64,000 bases of DNA from the NCBI RefSeq assembly GCF_002283365.1, contig NZ_MQWD01000001.1, positions 2,696,771 through 2,760,770 of the forward strand. Direction: 5' to 3'. Of the stretch, positions 7,381 through 15,834 are shown piece by piece. The DNA comes from Rubrivirga marina (lineage in GTDB: Bacteria; Bacteroidota; Rhodothermia; Rhodothermales; Rubricoccaceae). The notes under the pieces were generated by a model. The model had not been told where the DNA came from. It did no database searches and was given only the letters and a program-made list of their open reading frames with translations. Within the stretch, counting starts at the first letter, position 1. Every line of letters starts with the position of its first letter. A program made the position numbers and the translations under genes.

Positions 7381-9609
7381 CTAGAGAGTCTGGAGGTCGA
7401 GGAGCCAGGTGTCGCCGGGCGCCTGGGGAGGGATCCGGTCGCGGAGGCGGATCGCGTCGTCACGCGTGCCGAACTGGCCGACGGCGACGCGGAAGTTGCC
7501 GCTGCGCGAGACGAGGACGGCCGTCCGGTAGCCCGCGCGGCGGTACCGTTGGCGGAGCGCCTCGGCCTCCTCGCGCGACGACGTCGAGAGGACGACCAGC
7601 GTCCACGCCTCGGCGGCGGGGTCGATGGGCTGGTCGAGCGCCGTGAGCGCGCGGACGTCCGCGTCGCTGAGCCCGTTCAGGCGGGGCGGGAGAAGGGCGA
7701 CGCCGGGGGCGGGCGACCGGCCGAGGCCGGTGCGGGGCGCCGGTGTGTCGTCGTCCCTCCGGCCTGGCCGCGACGCTGAGGCCGGCGCTCCGGTCGCGAC
7801 GCCCGTCGCTGCGGGCCCGCCGTCAGTTGCGACCGGAGCGCCGTCACCAGTCGGAGGCGTTACGACGTTGGCCTCGCCGAACCTCGGGAGGCTGTCGGGG
7901 GCGGCGAGGGGCTCCGCGGGGAAGGGGGCCGGCGTCACGTCGGCGGCCGCGCTGGCCGTCATCGTCTCCCCCGGGTCGGAGAGTCCTCGGAGGCGGGGGG
8001 CGATGTCGGGCCAGAAGAGGGCGACGGCCGCGGCGATCAGCAGGAGCAGAAGCAGGAGAGCGACCCACAGGCCCCAGCGCCGCTTCGTGGGAGCCGGCTC
8101 TTCGGCTTCGTTGGAAAGGGCGGCGACCGGGGGCGCGACGGGAGGTCGGGTCGGGCCCGGCGTTGGGGAGGTCTCCGGTTCGTCCTCGAACGTCGGGAAC
8201 GTGAGGTCGGGCGTCGCCGGGGGCTCCGCCTCGGGCGTGGGGGGAAGCGGGTCGGAGACGCGGGAAGGGGGGTCAGAGAGGTCCACCACGTCGAAGTCGG
8301 CGTCCTCGATGAGGGCGTCGAGCACATCGGCGTCGGAGAGCGAGACGTCGGGGTCGTCGAGCCCGCGGCTTCCGATGGCGGGGGCGGTCCAGGTCTCGTC
8401 GCCCCAGTCGGCGTCCGAGGCGGGCGCCGAGGCGGGCGCCGAGGCGGGCGACGCCGGGGGGGGCTCGCGGTCCGGCGGCGTCGGGGGGAAGACCTCGGCG
8501 GGCGTCGGGTCGCCGGGCTCGCCGAACGGAGCCGCGAGTGGCACGTCGTCCGTCGCGGCCTCGGCGGCGAACGCATCGGGCGTGCTCTCCTCCGACGACG
8601 ACGGTTCGGGAGGCGTGGCGTCGTCGTCGGCGCCCACCTCGTCCGTGGTCATCGGATCGGTCACGGGGCCCGGCTCGTCCGGCGCGGCGGGCGGCTCGTC
8701 CGGCGTCGGCCCGTCTGCAGAGTCCGAAGGTTCGGGGGCGGCCGACATGGCGAGCGATGGGTCGTCTTCGACGTCCGACGGCGGAACGACCTCGATCACG
8801 GGCGGCGTCCATCCAGCGGGCAGGTCCGGCTCCGTGTCCGCCTCGAGCGGCGGACGGAACGGGTCGGTCGGCCCTTCCGACGAGAGATCCCGCAGGGGAC
8901 CGTCGAGGTCCGACGGGCGAGCCGCCTCTGGCTCCTCAGGGGGCGCGGTGCGCCGCTCTGGCTCCGGTTCGGGAGCCGGCGGCTCGGGCGGCGGCGGCGT
9001 GGCGGAGGGACGGGGCGGCTCAGGCGTGCCGACGTCCGGGACGCTCGGCTCGGTCGCTCGAGACGCCGGCGAGGGAGGGGGCGACTCGGGTGCAGCGGGC
9101 GGTGGCCCCGGGCGGGCCGAATCGGCCGACGACCCGCCGCCGGGCACGTGGTGCGTCCGGATCGTCGGCTCGGACGAGGGCCGGGCCGGCACCGGCGCCA
9201 GCCCCTCGTACGTCCGGTTGACCGCGGCCAGCAGTTCGGCCTCGACGCCGAGGACGACGCCGCTGCTCGTCCGCCGCAAGAGGCCGACGCCCGGAAGGCG
9301 GACCTCGCCCGTGGCCGCGAGCAGGGCCTCGAGTTGGTCCATGGCGTTGGAGTACGACTGATCGGCGACGTCCGGCGAAATCGCCAGGAGCCGGGCGAAC
9401 GGGAGCGCGAGCGAGTCGGCCCCCTTGGCCTCGGGGTCGAGGCCGATGGTCTCACCAGGCGGGAGCATCACGCGCGTCCCGTCGGCTCGCTCCTCGACGC
9501 GCGCGGCGACGTGCTTGCGCACGAGCGTGCCGAGGCCGGGCAGGGGGGCGGGCTGCCCCTCCAGCAGGCGCTCTCGGATGGCGGCGGCGACGGCGTCGAG
9601 AGGGGTCAC
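7381..9609 (-). CDS. HU-like N-terminal domain and SPOR domain membrane protein
   Basis: 742 residues. Residues 1-140 resemble the HU/CCDC81-type DNA-binding fold found at the N-terminus of Bacteroidota SPOR proteins (PLPGLGTLVRKHVAARVE, then VRLPGVGLLRRTSSGVVLG, two matching halves). Residues about 150-505 are a very acidic, Pro/Ala/Glu-rich linker with tandem ASAPASAPAS. A transmembrane helix lies near 510-535 (WGLWVALLLLLLLIAAAVALF), and the C-terminal 75 residues are a SPOR domain (EAWTLVVLSTSSREEAEAL...), which binds denuded septal peptidoglycan. This predicts a cytoplasmic HU-like part tethered to the cell wall at division sites. It is in the operon with ExbB/ExbD, between an outer-membrane barrel and exbB. 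Confidence 0.82.
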   Translation of the reverse strand: MTPLDAVAAAIRERLLEGQPAPLPGLGTLVRKHVAARVEERADGTRVMLPPGETIGLDPEAKGADSLALPFARLLAISPDVADQSYSNAMDQLEALLAATGEVRLPGVGLLRRTSSGVVLGVEAELLAAVNRTYEGLAPVPARPSSEPTIRTHHVPGGGSSADSARPGPPPAAPESPPPSPASRATEPSVPDVGTPEPPRPSATPPPPEPPAPEPEPERRTAPPEEPEAARPSDLDGPLRDLSSEGPTDPFRPPLEADTEPDLPAGWTPPVIEVVPPSDVEDDPSLAMSAAPEPSDSADGPTPDEPPAAPDEPGPVTDPMTTDEVGADDDATPPEPSSSEESTPDAFAAEAATDDVPLAAPFGEPGDPTPAEVFPPTPPDREPPPASPASAPASAPASDADWGDETWTAPAIGSRGLDDPDVSLSDADVLDALIEDADFDVVDLSDPPSRVSDPLPPTPEAEPPATPDLTFPTFEDEPETSPTPGPTRPPVAPPVAALSNEAEEPAPTKRRWGLWVALLLLLLLIAAAVALFWPDIAPRLRGLSDPGETMTASAAADVTPAPFPAEPLAAPDSLPRFGEANVVTPPTGDGAPVATDGGPAATGVATGAPASASRPGRRDDDTPAPRTGLGRSPAPGVALLPPRLNGLSDADVRALTALDQPIDPAAEAWTLVVLSTSSREEAEALRQRYRRAGYRTAVLVSRSGNFRVAVGQFGTRDDAIRLRDRIPPQAPGDTWLLDLQTL

Positions 9610-9646
9610 GGGGTCGGGCGGCGGGTGCGTCGGGAAGGTAGGGCGG

Positions 9647-11233
9647 TCAACGTGCGAGGCGGAGGCCGGCCAGGACCGTGAACGGGGGCTCGGGGAAGTC
9701 CGGCCAGCGCTGGCGCTCGCCCAAGAACCGTTCGCCGCGGAGGACGACGGCCAGCGGCCCGTACACGTTGTAGCGGGCGTCCAGTGAGAGCCGGCCGTAC
9801 GCCGGCGCCTCGTCCGAGTCGATCCGGTCGATCGGGCGGGCGCTCTCGGCGTGCGCCGCCAGCCCCACGCGCCCGCCAGGGAACGGGACCTGCACCCCGA
9901 CGTGGCCGACGAGCGGAGCGAAGAACGGAATCTCGCCCTCGTCGGACCGCCCGTCGCGGATCTCGAGGCCCGCCGAGGCGGACACCCCCGAGGCGTGCGT
10001 CACGGCGAGGTCGGCGCCGAGCCCGAAGGCCTGGGCGTCGAGGTAGACCGGCTCGAACGCGGCGCCGAACTGCTCGAACGCGAGGTACGTCGGCGCGACC
10101 ATGGCGTGACCGTAGACGCGGGCACGCAGCGGGCCGGGGCGCAGCTCGAGCCCGGCCCGCGCGTCGATCGGGACGATGTCGGGGACGACGAGCGGGTTCT
10201 CGGCGACGTACCGGTTCTCCTCCGTGAGGTCCATCAGAGACCGGACGCCCACGTGCGGGTCGTTGGTCGCGAACGCGACCGTCGTCGCCCCGAACGGCAC
10301 TTGGAGGTCGAGAATGGGGCCGACGCTCTGCGCGTCGCCACCGCCTACCGAGGCCGAGGCGTCGTAGGCGAGCGCGCGCGCGCCGACCGAGAACCGGAAG
10401 CCCTCGCGCTCGACGAGCGTCAGCGCCAGCCCGGCGGCCCCATACTGAACGTCCGTGCCGACGGTGCCGGCGCCCGCGATGCCGCCGGCGGCGTCGACGG
10501 CGACCTTGTCCGCGAACAGCCCGAGGCGGCCGGAGGCGTCGAGCCGGCCCTCCGACGTCTCCTCCGAGTCGTCGGTCCGCGTCAGCCGCCCCTGCTCGAA
10601 CCCGACCGTCAGCGCGAACGGCACCGCGCCGACGCCCTCGACGCCGGCCTCGGCCCCGGCGCCCTGCCGGAGCCGGCGCTCGCCGAAGCCGACGCCCGGG
10701 GTCGAGTACGCGTCGAGGAGCCCGTGGGCCGTGATGTGGACGCGCCCGGTCCCGAACGACCGCCCGCCCGCCTCGACGGCGACGCGGTCGAAGTCGACCC
10801 GCCCGACGGTCTCGCCAACCCCGTCGTAGTCGGCGTCGACGAAGAACTCGCCGGCGGCCCCGGAGCCGGACAGGTCGAGGCGGCCATAGCGGGCGACGTA
10901 GGCACCCGCCCCCGCCTCGGCGCGGAGACGGTAGATCTCCAGGTTCGTCGCGGGCGGCTCCGGCGGAGGCGCCAGCGCGAGCGCCGGCAGCGCGTCGAGG
11001 TCCGGGACGAACGGAAGCGCCACCGGCTCCCGCTCGGCCGGCACGACGTAGCGGCGGGGGAGGGGGCCGAACCCCGAAAGCGGCTGGCGCTCGACGACGG
11101 GGAGCGTCACGGCGACGGTCCCGCGGCTCTCGAACACGGCCGGCGTGAGGCTCGGGAGCTGCGAGCGGTCGTCGGGCTGGGCCCACGCGAGGGCGGGCAG
11201 GAGGAGGACCGCAGCGGAGAGGAGGGCACGCAT
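9647..11233 (-). CDS. Outer-membrane beta-barrel protein of the ExbB/ExbD operon
   Basis: 528 residues with a signal peptide at 1-19 (MRALLSAAVLLLPALAWAQ). From about residue 90 it shows alternating amphipathic strands typical of a barrel (GAGAYVARYGRLDLSG, FAGEFFVDADYDG..., FSVGARALAYDASASVGG) and it ends KPxFTVLAGLRLAR-like, with a terminal basic Arg rather than the usual aromatic. It has no plug domain or TonB box that I can see, so it is probably a porin or scaffold, not a TonB-dependent receptor. It starts 3 nt after the TPR gene stop. Homologous TPR/barrel pairs accompany ExbB/ExbD in Bacteroidota, but the function is not assigned. Confidence 0.72.
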   Translation of the reverse strand: MRALLSAAVLLLPALAWAQPDDRSQLPSLTPAVFESRGTVAVTLPVVERQPLSGFGPLPRRYVVPAEREPVALPFVPDLDALPALALAPPPEPPATNLEIYRLRAEAGAGAYVARYGRLDLSGSGAAGEFFVDADYDGVGETVGRVDFDRVAVEAGGRSFGTGRVHITAHGLLDAYSTPGVGFGERRLRQGAGAEAGVEGVGAVPFALTVGFEQGRLTRTDDSEETSEGRLDASGRLGLFADKVAVDAAGGIAGAGTVGTDVQYGAAGLALTLVEREGFRFSVGARALAYDASASVGGGDAQSVGPILDLQVPFGATTVAFATNDPHVGVRSLMDLTEENRYVAENPLVVPDIVPIDARAGLELRPGPLRARVYGHAMVAPTYLAFEQFGAAFEPVYLDAQAFGLGADLAVTHASGVSASAGLEIRDGRSDEGEIPFFAPLVGHVGVQVPFPGGRVGLAAHAESARPIDRIDSDEAPAYGRLSLDARYNVYGPLAVVLRGERFLGERQRWPDFPEPPFTVLAGLRLAR

Positions 11234-11236
11234 GGG

Positions 11237-14011
11237 TTACGGGGCCTGGTCGCCGTCGACGGCGGGGGGCGCGGGGGCGAGGTTGGGGCGGTCACGGAGG
11301 GCGGCCTCGCCGGCGGCCGTGGACGGGTAGCGCGCGATGAGCTCGCGGAGGATGGCGTCAGCTTCGGGGGTCCGGCCGAGGTCCTGCAGCGCGAGCGCCT
11401 CGAGCGCGTAGGCATCGGCGACGCGCTCCGGGTCACTGGCCCCGCTCGCGCGGAGACGGGCGGCGGCGGACCGGGCGCCCTCAGCATCGCCGGTGGCGAG
11501 GAGGGACTGGGCGAGGCGGAGCGTGGCGTCTGCCGCGAAGGGCGAGTCGGGGTAGCGCGTGAGGAGGCGCCGGAACACCCGGGCGGCGGCGTCGGGCCGG
11601 GCCGTCGCGGCGTAGGCGCCGCCGAGCGCGAGGAGCGCTTCCTGCTCGAGATCGGCGGGAGGCGGACCGGCGAGGACCTCTTCCAAGAGCGCGACGGCGA
11701 GCGAGTCCTCGCCCGACGTCAGCGCGAGCTGGGCGCGGGCGTACCGGAGACGGGTTCGTTCCTCGACCCCTCGCAGGCGGCTGTCCACCTCGGCGAATGC
11801 CCGGTCGACCTCGTCCTCGCGGCCCTGCGCCGCGAGCGCGTCGGCCACGCCGCCAAAGGCGTCGACGGTGAGCGGGCTCGTCGGGTAGCGCTCGAACACG
11901 CGGCGGTAGGCGGCCTCCGCCAGCTGGTAGCGGCCCTGGTTCAACAGCACGTCGCCGATGCCGAGGAGGGCCGCCGCGCCGCGCTGCGGCCGCTCGTTCA
12001 GCACGCGTTCGTAGGCGCCGATGGCGAGGCTGTCCTGCCCGCGTGCCGCGTACAGCGCGCCCTGCTCGAGGAGCGCCAGCGCGTACCGCTCCGACTCTGG
12101 GTACTCGCGGAGGAGTCGGGTGTAGGTGCTCAGGGCCTCGTCCGTGCGGCCCTCGCGTCCCAGCACCTGGGCTGTCTGGAAGAGGGCGTAGTCGCCGCCC
12201 TGCCGGTCGGGCGTGGCGGCGGCCACGCGGCCGTAGACGAGGCGGGCGTCCTCGTACCGGCCGAGGACCGTGTAGAGGTCGCCGAGGCGGAGGAGGGCGT
12301 CGGCGTAGTAGGGGACGAGCTCGCCGGAGCGCGTGTACGCCGAGAGGAACCGCTCGAAGGCGTCGGCGGCCTCGGCCGTCTGGCCGCGCTGGTAGAGCGT
12401 CCACGCGATGACGTAGCGGGCGGCGTCGGCGCGGGCGTGGCCGGGGTAGCGCTCGAGGAGCTCGCGGAGGATCGACTCGGAGCGCGCGTAGTCGCGGGCC
12501 TGGAACGCGGCCTCGCCGGCCCAGAAGAGGGCCTCTCCGGCCCGGGGGCCCGTCGGGTCGGCCCGGTTCACGGCGACGAGGGCCGCGACCGCCGGCTCGT
12601 ACTGCCCGTTGAGGAAGAGCGCGTAGGCGTCCTGGAAGGCGACCTCGGCGCGTGTCTCGGCCGTGGCCGTGCCCAGGTCCTCGGCCTGGGCGAAGGCCTC
12701 GCGCGCGCGTCTTGTCTGGCCGGACGCGGCGTAGGCCTCGCCGAGCATCCGGGCGGCCTCGCCAGCGTACGGACCGCGCGGGCTCTGCCGGAGGAGTCGG
12801 TCGAAGGCCTGGGCCGCGGCGTCGTACTGACGGCGCTCGTAGCGGAGGAGACCGAGTTCCAACAGCGCGGGATCGGCGTACGCCCCGCCCGGACGGCGCT
12901 CGGCGGCCTGCGTCCATCGGGCCTCGGCGTCGCCGAGCTGGCCTAACCGCTTGAGGGCGATGCCTTCGTAATAGGCCGCTTCGTGCGCCACGGCACCGTC
13001 CTCCGCCGGGTTGGAGACGCCCGCGCGGGCGATCCGGAACCAGTCGACGGCCTGTGCCCACTCGCTTCGCGCGGAGGCGGCGCGCCCCTGAGCGAGCGCG
13101 GCGCGGCGCGCGTAGCGGCTGTCGGCCGGGACGGCGTCGAGCGACGTCGTCGCCCGCGGGTCGCCGAGGCGGAGCCACGTCTCGCCGGCTAGGAGCGCGC
13201 CGCGGGCGGCGTCCTCACCGGTCAGCGTCAGGCGGCGGCGGTCGGCCTCGGCGGCGCCCTCGGGGTAGCGGCCGGCGCGGAGGAGTGACTCGGCCAGCCC
13301 GAGCCCGGCTCGGTCATTCTCCGGAGACACCGGGTAGCGCTCCTGAAGTCGGCCGAACGCCGAGGCGGCTCGGCTCCAGTCCCCCTGGTCCACGCGGACC
13401 GTGCCGAGGGCGTAGAGGGCACGTGGGGCCGTCGGGGTGTCGGCGGTCGAGGCGCGCTCGAAGGCGGCCGCGGCGGCGTCGGGACGTGATTGGCGGCGGT
13501 GGACGAGCCCGAGGAGGTAGGCCGCCTCGGCACGCGAGGCCTCCGGGCCGGGCGCGTCGGCCGCCGCGGCGAGGGCGTCCTCCGCGCGGGCGTCGTCGCC
13601 GCGGTCGTAGTAATACCGGCCGAGGGCGAGCCGGGCGCGCGACGCGAACGGGTGGTTCGGATACCGCGCTTCGAACCGGGCGAAGAGGGCCGCCGCCGCT
13701 TCTGCGTCGTCCGTCGCCAGCGCGGACTCGGCGCGGTAGAACAGGGCCTCCGGCGCACGCGGGTGGCGCGGGTACGCGTCGAGGAACCGACCGAACGCGC
13801 GCTCCGCGGCTCCGAACTGGCCGCCGTCGTACAGGAGCTTCGCGGCCTCGAAGGCCTCCTCCGACCGGTCGGGGCGGGCGTCGGTGACGCCCGGGGTCTG
13901 CGCCACGGCGTCGGGGGCCGAGCCGGCGAGACCGGCGGCGAAGGCGAACCCGAGGGCCGCAACGAGGCGGAGGCGCGCCGGCGTGCGGCGCGCAGAGAGA
14001 GACCGGGGCAT
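11237..14011 (-). CDS. Exported tetratricopeptide-repeat protein, first gene of envelope operon
   Basis: 924 residues after choosing the ATG at 14011, which opens a signal peptide (basic start MPRSLSARRTPARLR, hydrophobic core, AVAQ near residue 38). The rest is a nearly continuous array of about 20 TPR-like helical pairs with the phrase RYPxSPxAxxAxLxLG recurring, as in YbgF/YfiO-type periplasmic scaffolds. A longer frame reaching 14560 is an artefact that would run antisense through the next gene. It begins a five-gene operon with the barrel, HU/SPOR, ExbB and ExbD genes. The likely job is a periplasmic scaffold that links the motor to the outer membrane; that is inference from context. Confidence 0.85.
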   Translation of the reverse strand: MPRSLSARRTPARLRLVAALGFAFAAGLAGSAPDAVAQTPGVTDARPDRSEEAFEAAKLLYDGGQFGAAERAFGRFLDAYPRHPRAPEALFYRAESALATDDAEAAAALFARFEARYPNHPFASRARLALGRYYYDRGDDARAEDALAAAADAPGPEASRAEAAYLLGLVHRRQSRPDAAAAAFERASTADTPTAPRALYALGTVRVDQGDWSRAASAFGRLQERYPVSPENDRAGLGLAESLLRAGRYPEGAAEADRRRLTLTGEDAARGALLAGETWLRLGDPRATTSLDAVPADSRYARRAALAQGRAASARSEWAQAVDWFRIARAGVSNPAEDGAVAHEAAYYEGIALKRLGQLGDAEARWTQAAERRPGGAYADPALLELGLLRYERRQYDAAAQAFDRLLRQSPRGPYAGEAARMLGEAYAASGQTRRAREAFAQAEDLGTATAETRAEVAFQDAYALFLNGQYEPAVAALVAVNRADPTGPRAGEALFWAGEAAFQARDYARSESILRELLERYPGHARADAARYVIAWTLYQRGQTAEAADAFERFLSAYTRSGELVPYYADALLRLGDLYTVLGRYEDARLVYGRVAAATPDRQGGDYALFQTAQVLGREGRTDEALSTYTRLLREYPESERYALALLEQGALYAARGQDSLAIGAYERVLNERPQRGAAALLGIGDVLLNQGRYQLAEAAYRRVFERYPTSPLTVDAFGGVADALAAQGREDEVDRAFAEVDSRLRGVEERTRLRYARAQLALTSGEDSLAVALLEEVLAGPPPADLEQEALLALGGAYAATARPDAAARVFRRLLTRYPDSPFAADATLRLAQSLLATGDAEGARSAAARLRASGASDPERVADAYALEALALQDLGRTPEADAILRELIARYPSTAAGEAALRDRPNLAPAPPAVDGDQAP

Positions 14012-14038
14012 GTGGGGGGACGGCGTCCGGCGAATGGG

Positions 14039-14046
14039 GCAATCTA
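14039..14046 (-). promoter_or_regulatory. -7-like promoter motif of the envelope operon
   Basis: TAGATTGC on the minus strand, about 28-35 nt before the ATG at 14011. It fits the TAnnTTG form of the Bacteroidota -7 element. Confidence 0.45.
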
Positions 14047-14148
14047 CGGAGTCGGGCGGCCTTGTCCGAAAACGGAGAAACAAAGGGGGGGAGCCGGATC
14101 GTACCTGTCCCTCACCGGCATCCCTTCTTTCTTCCGCCCCTCGTTCCC

Positions 14149-14811
14149 ATGGCCGACGACACCAAGACGACCGACCCCGACGCTCCGGCCGACGACGCCA
14201 CCGAGCCCACGCCCGGCGTCCCCGACCCGACCCCCTCCGTCCCCGACGCCTCCGTCGAGCCGGTCGCCCAGGCCACGGCCCCCGCCGCCGACACGATCCC
14301 GCCCCCGCTCCCGGCCGACTACGAGATGCCGGACGACTACGCCGACGAGGACCCCATCGCGGTCGCCAAGGCGTGGGTCGAGGAACACCCCGGCCTCGCC
14401 ATCCTCGGCGCCGCGGGGATCGGCCTCCTCGCCGGGCGCCTGGTGATGGCACTGCTCCCCGAGCCCGAGCCGCCCTCGCTAGCCGACCGTGTCGAGAAGC
14501 GCGCGCGCCAGATCGCCAAGGAGGCCAAGAAGCGCGGCGAGGTCTACTCGAAGGAGGCAAAGAAGAAGGGGAAGGTCTACTCCAAGGAGGCCTCGGCCTT
14601 CGCCAGCGACGCCGGCGACTCGCTCCAGGTCAGCCTCCACAAGGCCGCCGACGCGCTCAAGGAGGCCGCCGACAAGGCCGGCGACGCCGCCGAGGTGGGC
14701 TACGAGAAGTCGAAGGACCTCGCCGAGACGATCGCCGACGCGGCCAAGGTGGCCGTGACCGGCGTCCTCGCGTCCAAGCTCGACGACTGGGTCGGCAAGG
14801 TCCGGAGCTAA
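14149..14811 (+). CDS. Membrane-anchored protein with LEA-like amphipathic tail
   Basis: 220 residues, not assigned to a family. Residues 1-65 are acidic and Pro/Thr-rich. Residues about 75-105 (AWVEEHPGLAILGAAGIGLLAGRLVMALL) form one transmembrane helix of the DUF883/ElaB style. The C-terminal half is a Lys/Ala/Glu-rich amphipathic helix with an exact internal duplication (KKxGxVYSKEA twice) and KAADALKEAADKAGDAAE repeats that resemble late-embryogenesis or apolipoprotein-like sequence. A membrane-bound stress or envelope-binding protein is plausible. ATG at 14149 follows a pyrimidine-rich leader and a TACCTGTC motif 47 nt upstream; upstream in-frame starts lack support. Divergent from the TPR operon. 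Confidence 0.72.
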   Translation: MADDTKTTDPDAPADDATEPTPGVPDPTPSVPDASVEPVAQATAPAADTIPPPLPADYEMPDDYADEDPIAVAKAWVEEHPGLAILGAAGIGLLAGRLVMALLPEPEPPSLADRVEKRARQIAKEAKKRGEVYSKEAKKKGKVYSKEASAFASDAGDSLQVSLHKAADALKEAADKAGDAAEVGYEKSKDLAETIADAAKVAVTGVLASKLDDWVGKVRS

Positions 14812-14835
14812 CGGGCGCCGATTCCTGAAGGTCTT

Positions 14836-14868
14836 GACCGGGGCGTCCCCGCGCGGGGCGCCCCGGTC
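14836..14868 (+). terminator. Long GC-rich hairpin after the LEA-like gene
   Basis: Perfect 10-bp outer arms GACCGGGGCG (14836-14845) and CGCCCCGGTC (14859-14868), with a second palindrome CCCCGCGCGGGG nested inside. Only a weak T-rich tail follows. It probably ends the upstream transcript. Confidence 0.65.
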
Positions 14869-14882
14869 GTCGTGTTTGCGCG

Positions 14883-14890
14883 TACCCTTC
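14883..14890 (+). promoter_or_regulatory. -7-like promoter motif of the PfkB-type kinase gene
   Basis: TACCCTTC, 27 nt from its first base to the ATG at 14910. Same motif and spacing as before tatA, prmC and phhA. Confidence 0.45.
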
Positions 14891-14909
14891 GGCGCACTGC
14901 CCCAGACCC

Positions 14910-15833
14910 ATGAGCATCCTCGTCGTCGGAACCGTCGCCTTCGACACCGTCGAGACGCCGTTCGGCCGCGCCGAGCGGATCCTTGGCGGCTCGGCGACCT
15001 ACGCGAGCCTCGCCGCCCGCGTCGTCGACGCGCCCGTCCTGCTCAACGCCGTCGTCGGCCGCGACTTCCCCGACAGCCACGTCGAGGCGCTCTCGTCGCG
15101 GGGCGTCGACGTCGAGGGGCTCGTCCGCGACCCCGATGGCGAGACGTTCTTCTGGGCCGGCCGCTACCACTACGACCTCAACACGCGCGACACGCTCGCG
15201 ACGCACCTCAACGTGCTCGCGACGTTCGAGCCGGACCTGCCCGCCAGCTACCGCACGCCCGGGATCGTCTGCCTCGGCAACCTCGACCCGACCGTCCAGT
15301 CTTCCGTCATCGACCAGACGGACGGCCGAGGCCTCGTTGTGGCCGACACGATGAACTTCTGGATTGAGAACACGCCGGACGCGCTCGCCGAGACGCTCCG
15401 CCGCGTCGACGTCCTCGTGATCAACGACGAGGAGGCTCGCCAGCTCTCGGGCCAACCGAATCTCGTCCGCGCCGCGCGAGCCGTGCGAGAGATGGGGCCG
15501 GGCACCGTCATCATCAAGAAAGGCGAGCACGGGGCTCTCCTCTTCTGCGGCGACGACGTGTTCTCGGCACCGGCCTACCCGCTCGAGGACGTCGTCGACC
15601 CGACGGGCGCGGGCGACACGTTCCTGGGCGGCTTCGCGGGCCACCTCGCCCGCCTCGGCAGCACCGACGCCGAGGCCATGCGCCAGGCCGTCGTCGTGGG
15701 CAGCGCGCTGGCGTCGTTCGTGGTCGAGGCCTTCGGGCCCGACCGGCTCCTCAGCGTGACCGCCGAGGAACTGGACGAGCGGATCGACGCGTTCCGGCGC
15801 CTCTCGGCCGTCCCGACCATCGTCGCGGCGTAG
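14910..15833 (+). CDS. PfkB/ribokinase-family sugar or nucleoside kinase
   Basis: 307 residues of the PfkB superfamily, ATP-dependent kinases of sugars and nucleosides. The N-terminus MSILVVGTVAFDTVETPFG holds the substrate-side Asp, followed by GGSATYAS; the C-terminal signature DPTGAGDTFLGGFAGHLA near 230-247 contains the catalytic Asp and anion hole. The substrate cannot be read from the sequence; the short lid and the ILGGSATYASLAA motif recall a subgroup annotated as adenosine/sugar kinases in Bacteroidota. A promoter-like motif and terminator precede it, so it is probably a single-gene transcript. It ends 1 nt from the convergent gene at 15835. Confidence 0.87.
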   Translation: MSILVVGTVAFDTVETPFGRAERILGGSATYASLAARVVDAPVLLNAVVGRDFPDSHVEALSSRGVDVEGLVRDPDGETFFWAGRYHYDLNTRDTLATHLNVLATFEPDLPASYRTPGIVCLGNLDPTVQSSVIDQTDGRGLVVADTMNFWIENTPDALAETLRRVDVLVINDEEARQLSGQPNLVRAARAVREMGPGTVIIKKGEHGALLFCGDDVFSAPAYPLEDVVDPTGAGDTFLGGFAGHLARLGSTDAEAMRQAVVVGSALASFVVEAFGPDRLLSVTAEELDERIDAFRRLSAVPTIVAA

Positions 15834-15834
15834 G

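Noticed and set aside
7625..9361. Plus-strand Ser/Gly-rich frame inside the HU/SPOR gene
   Set aside because: Mirrors the Pro/Ala linker of the minus-strand gene; no start context or motif.
9851..12946. 1031-codon plus-strand frame through the barrel and TPR genes
   Set aside because: Low-complexity Arg/Gly/Glu sequence without domains; the minus strand has clear TPR and barrel genes.
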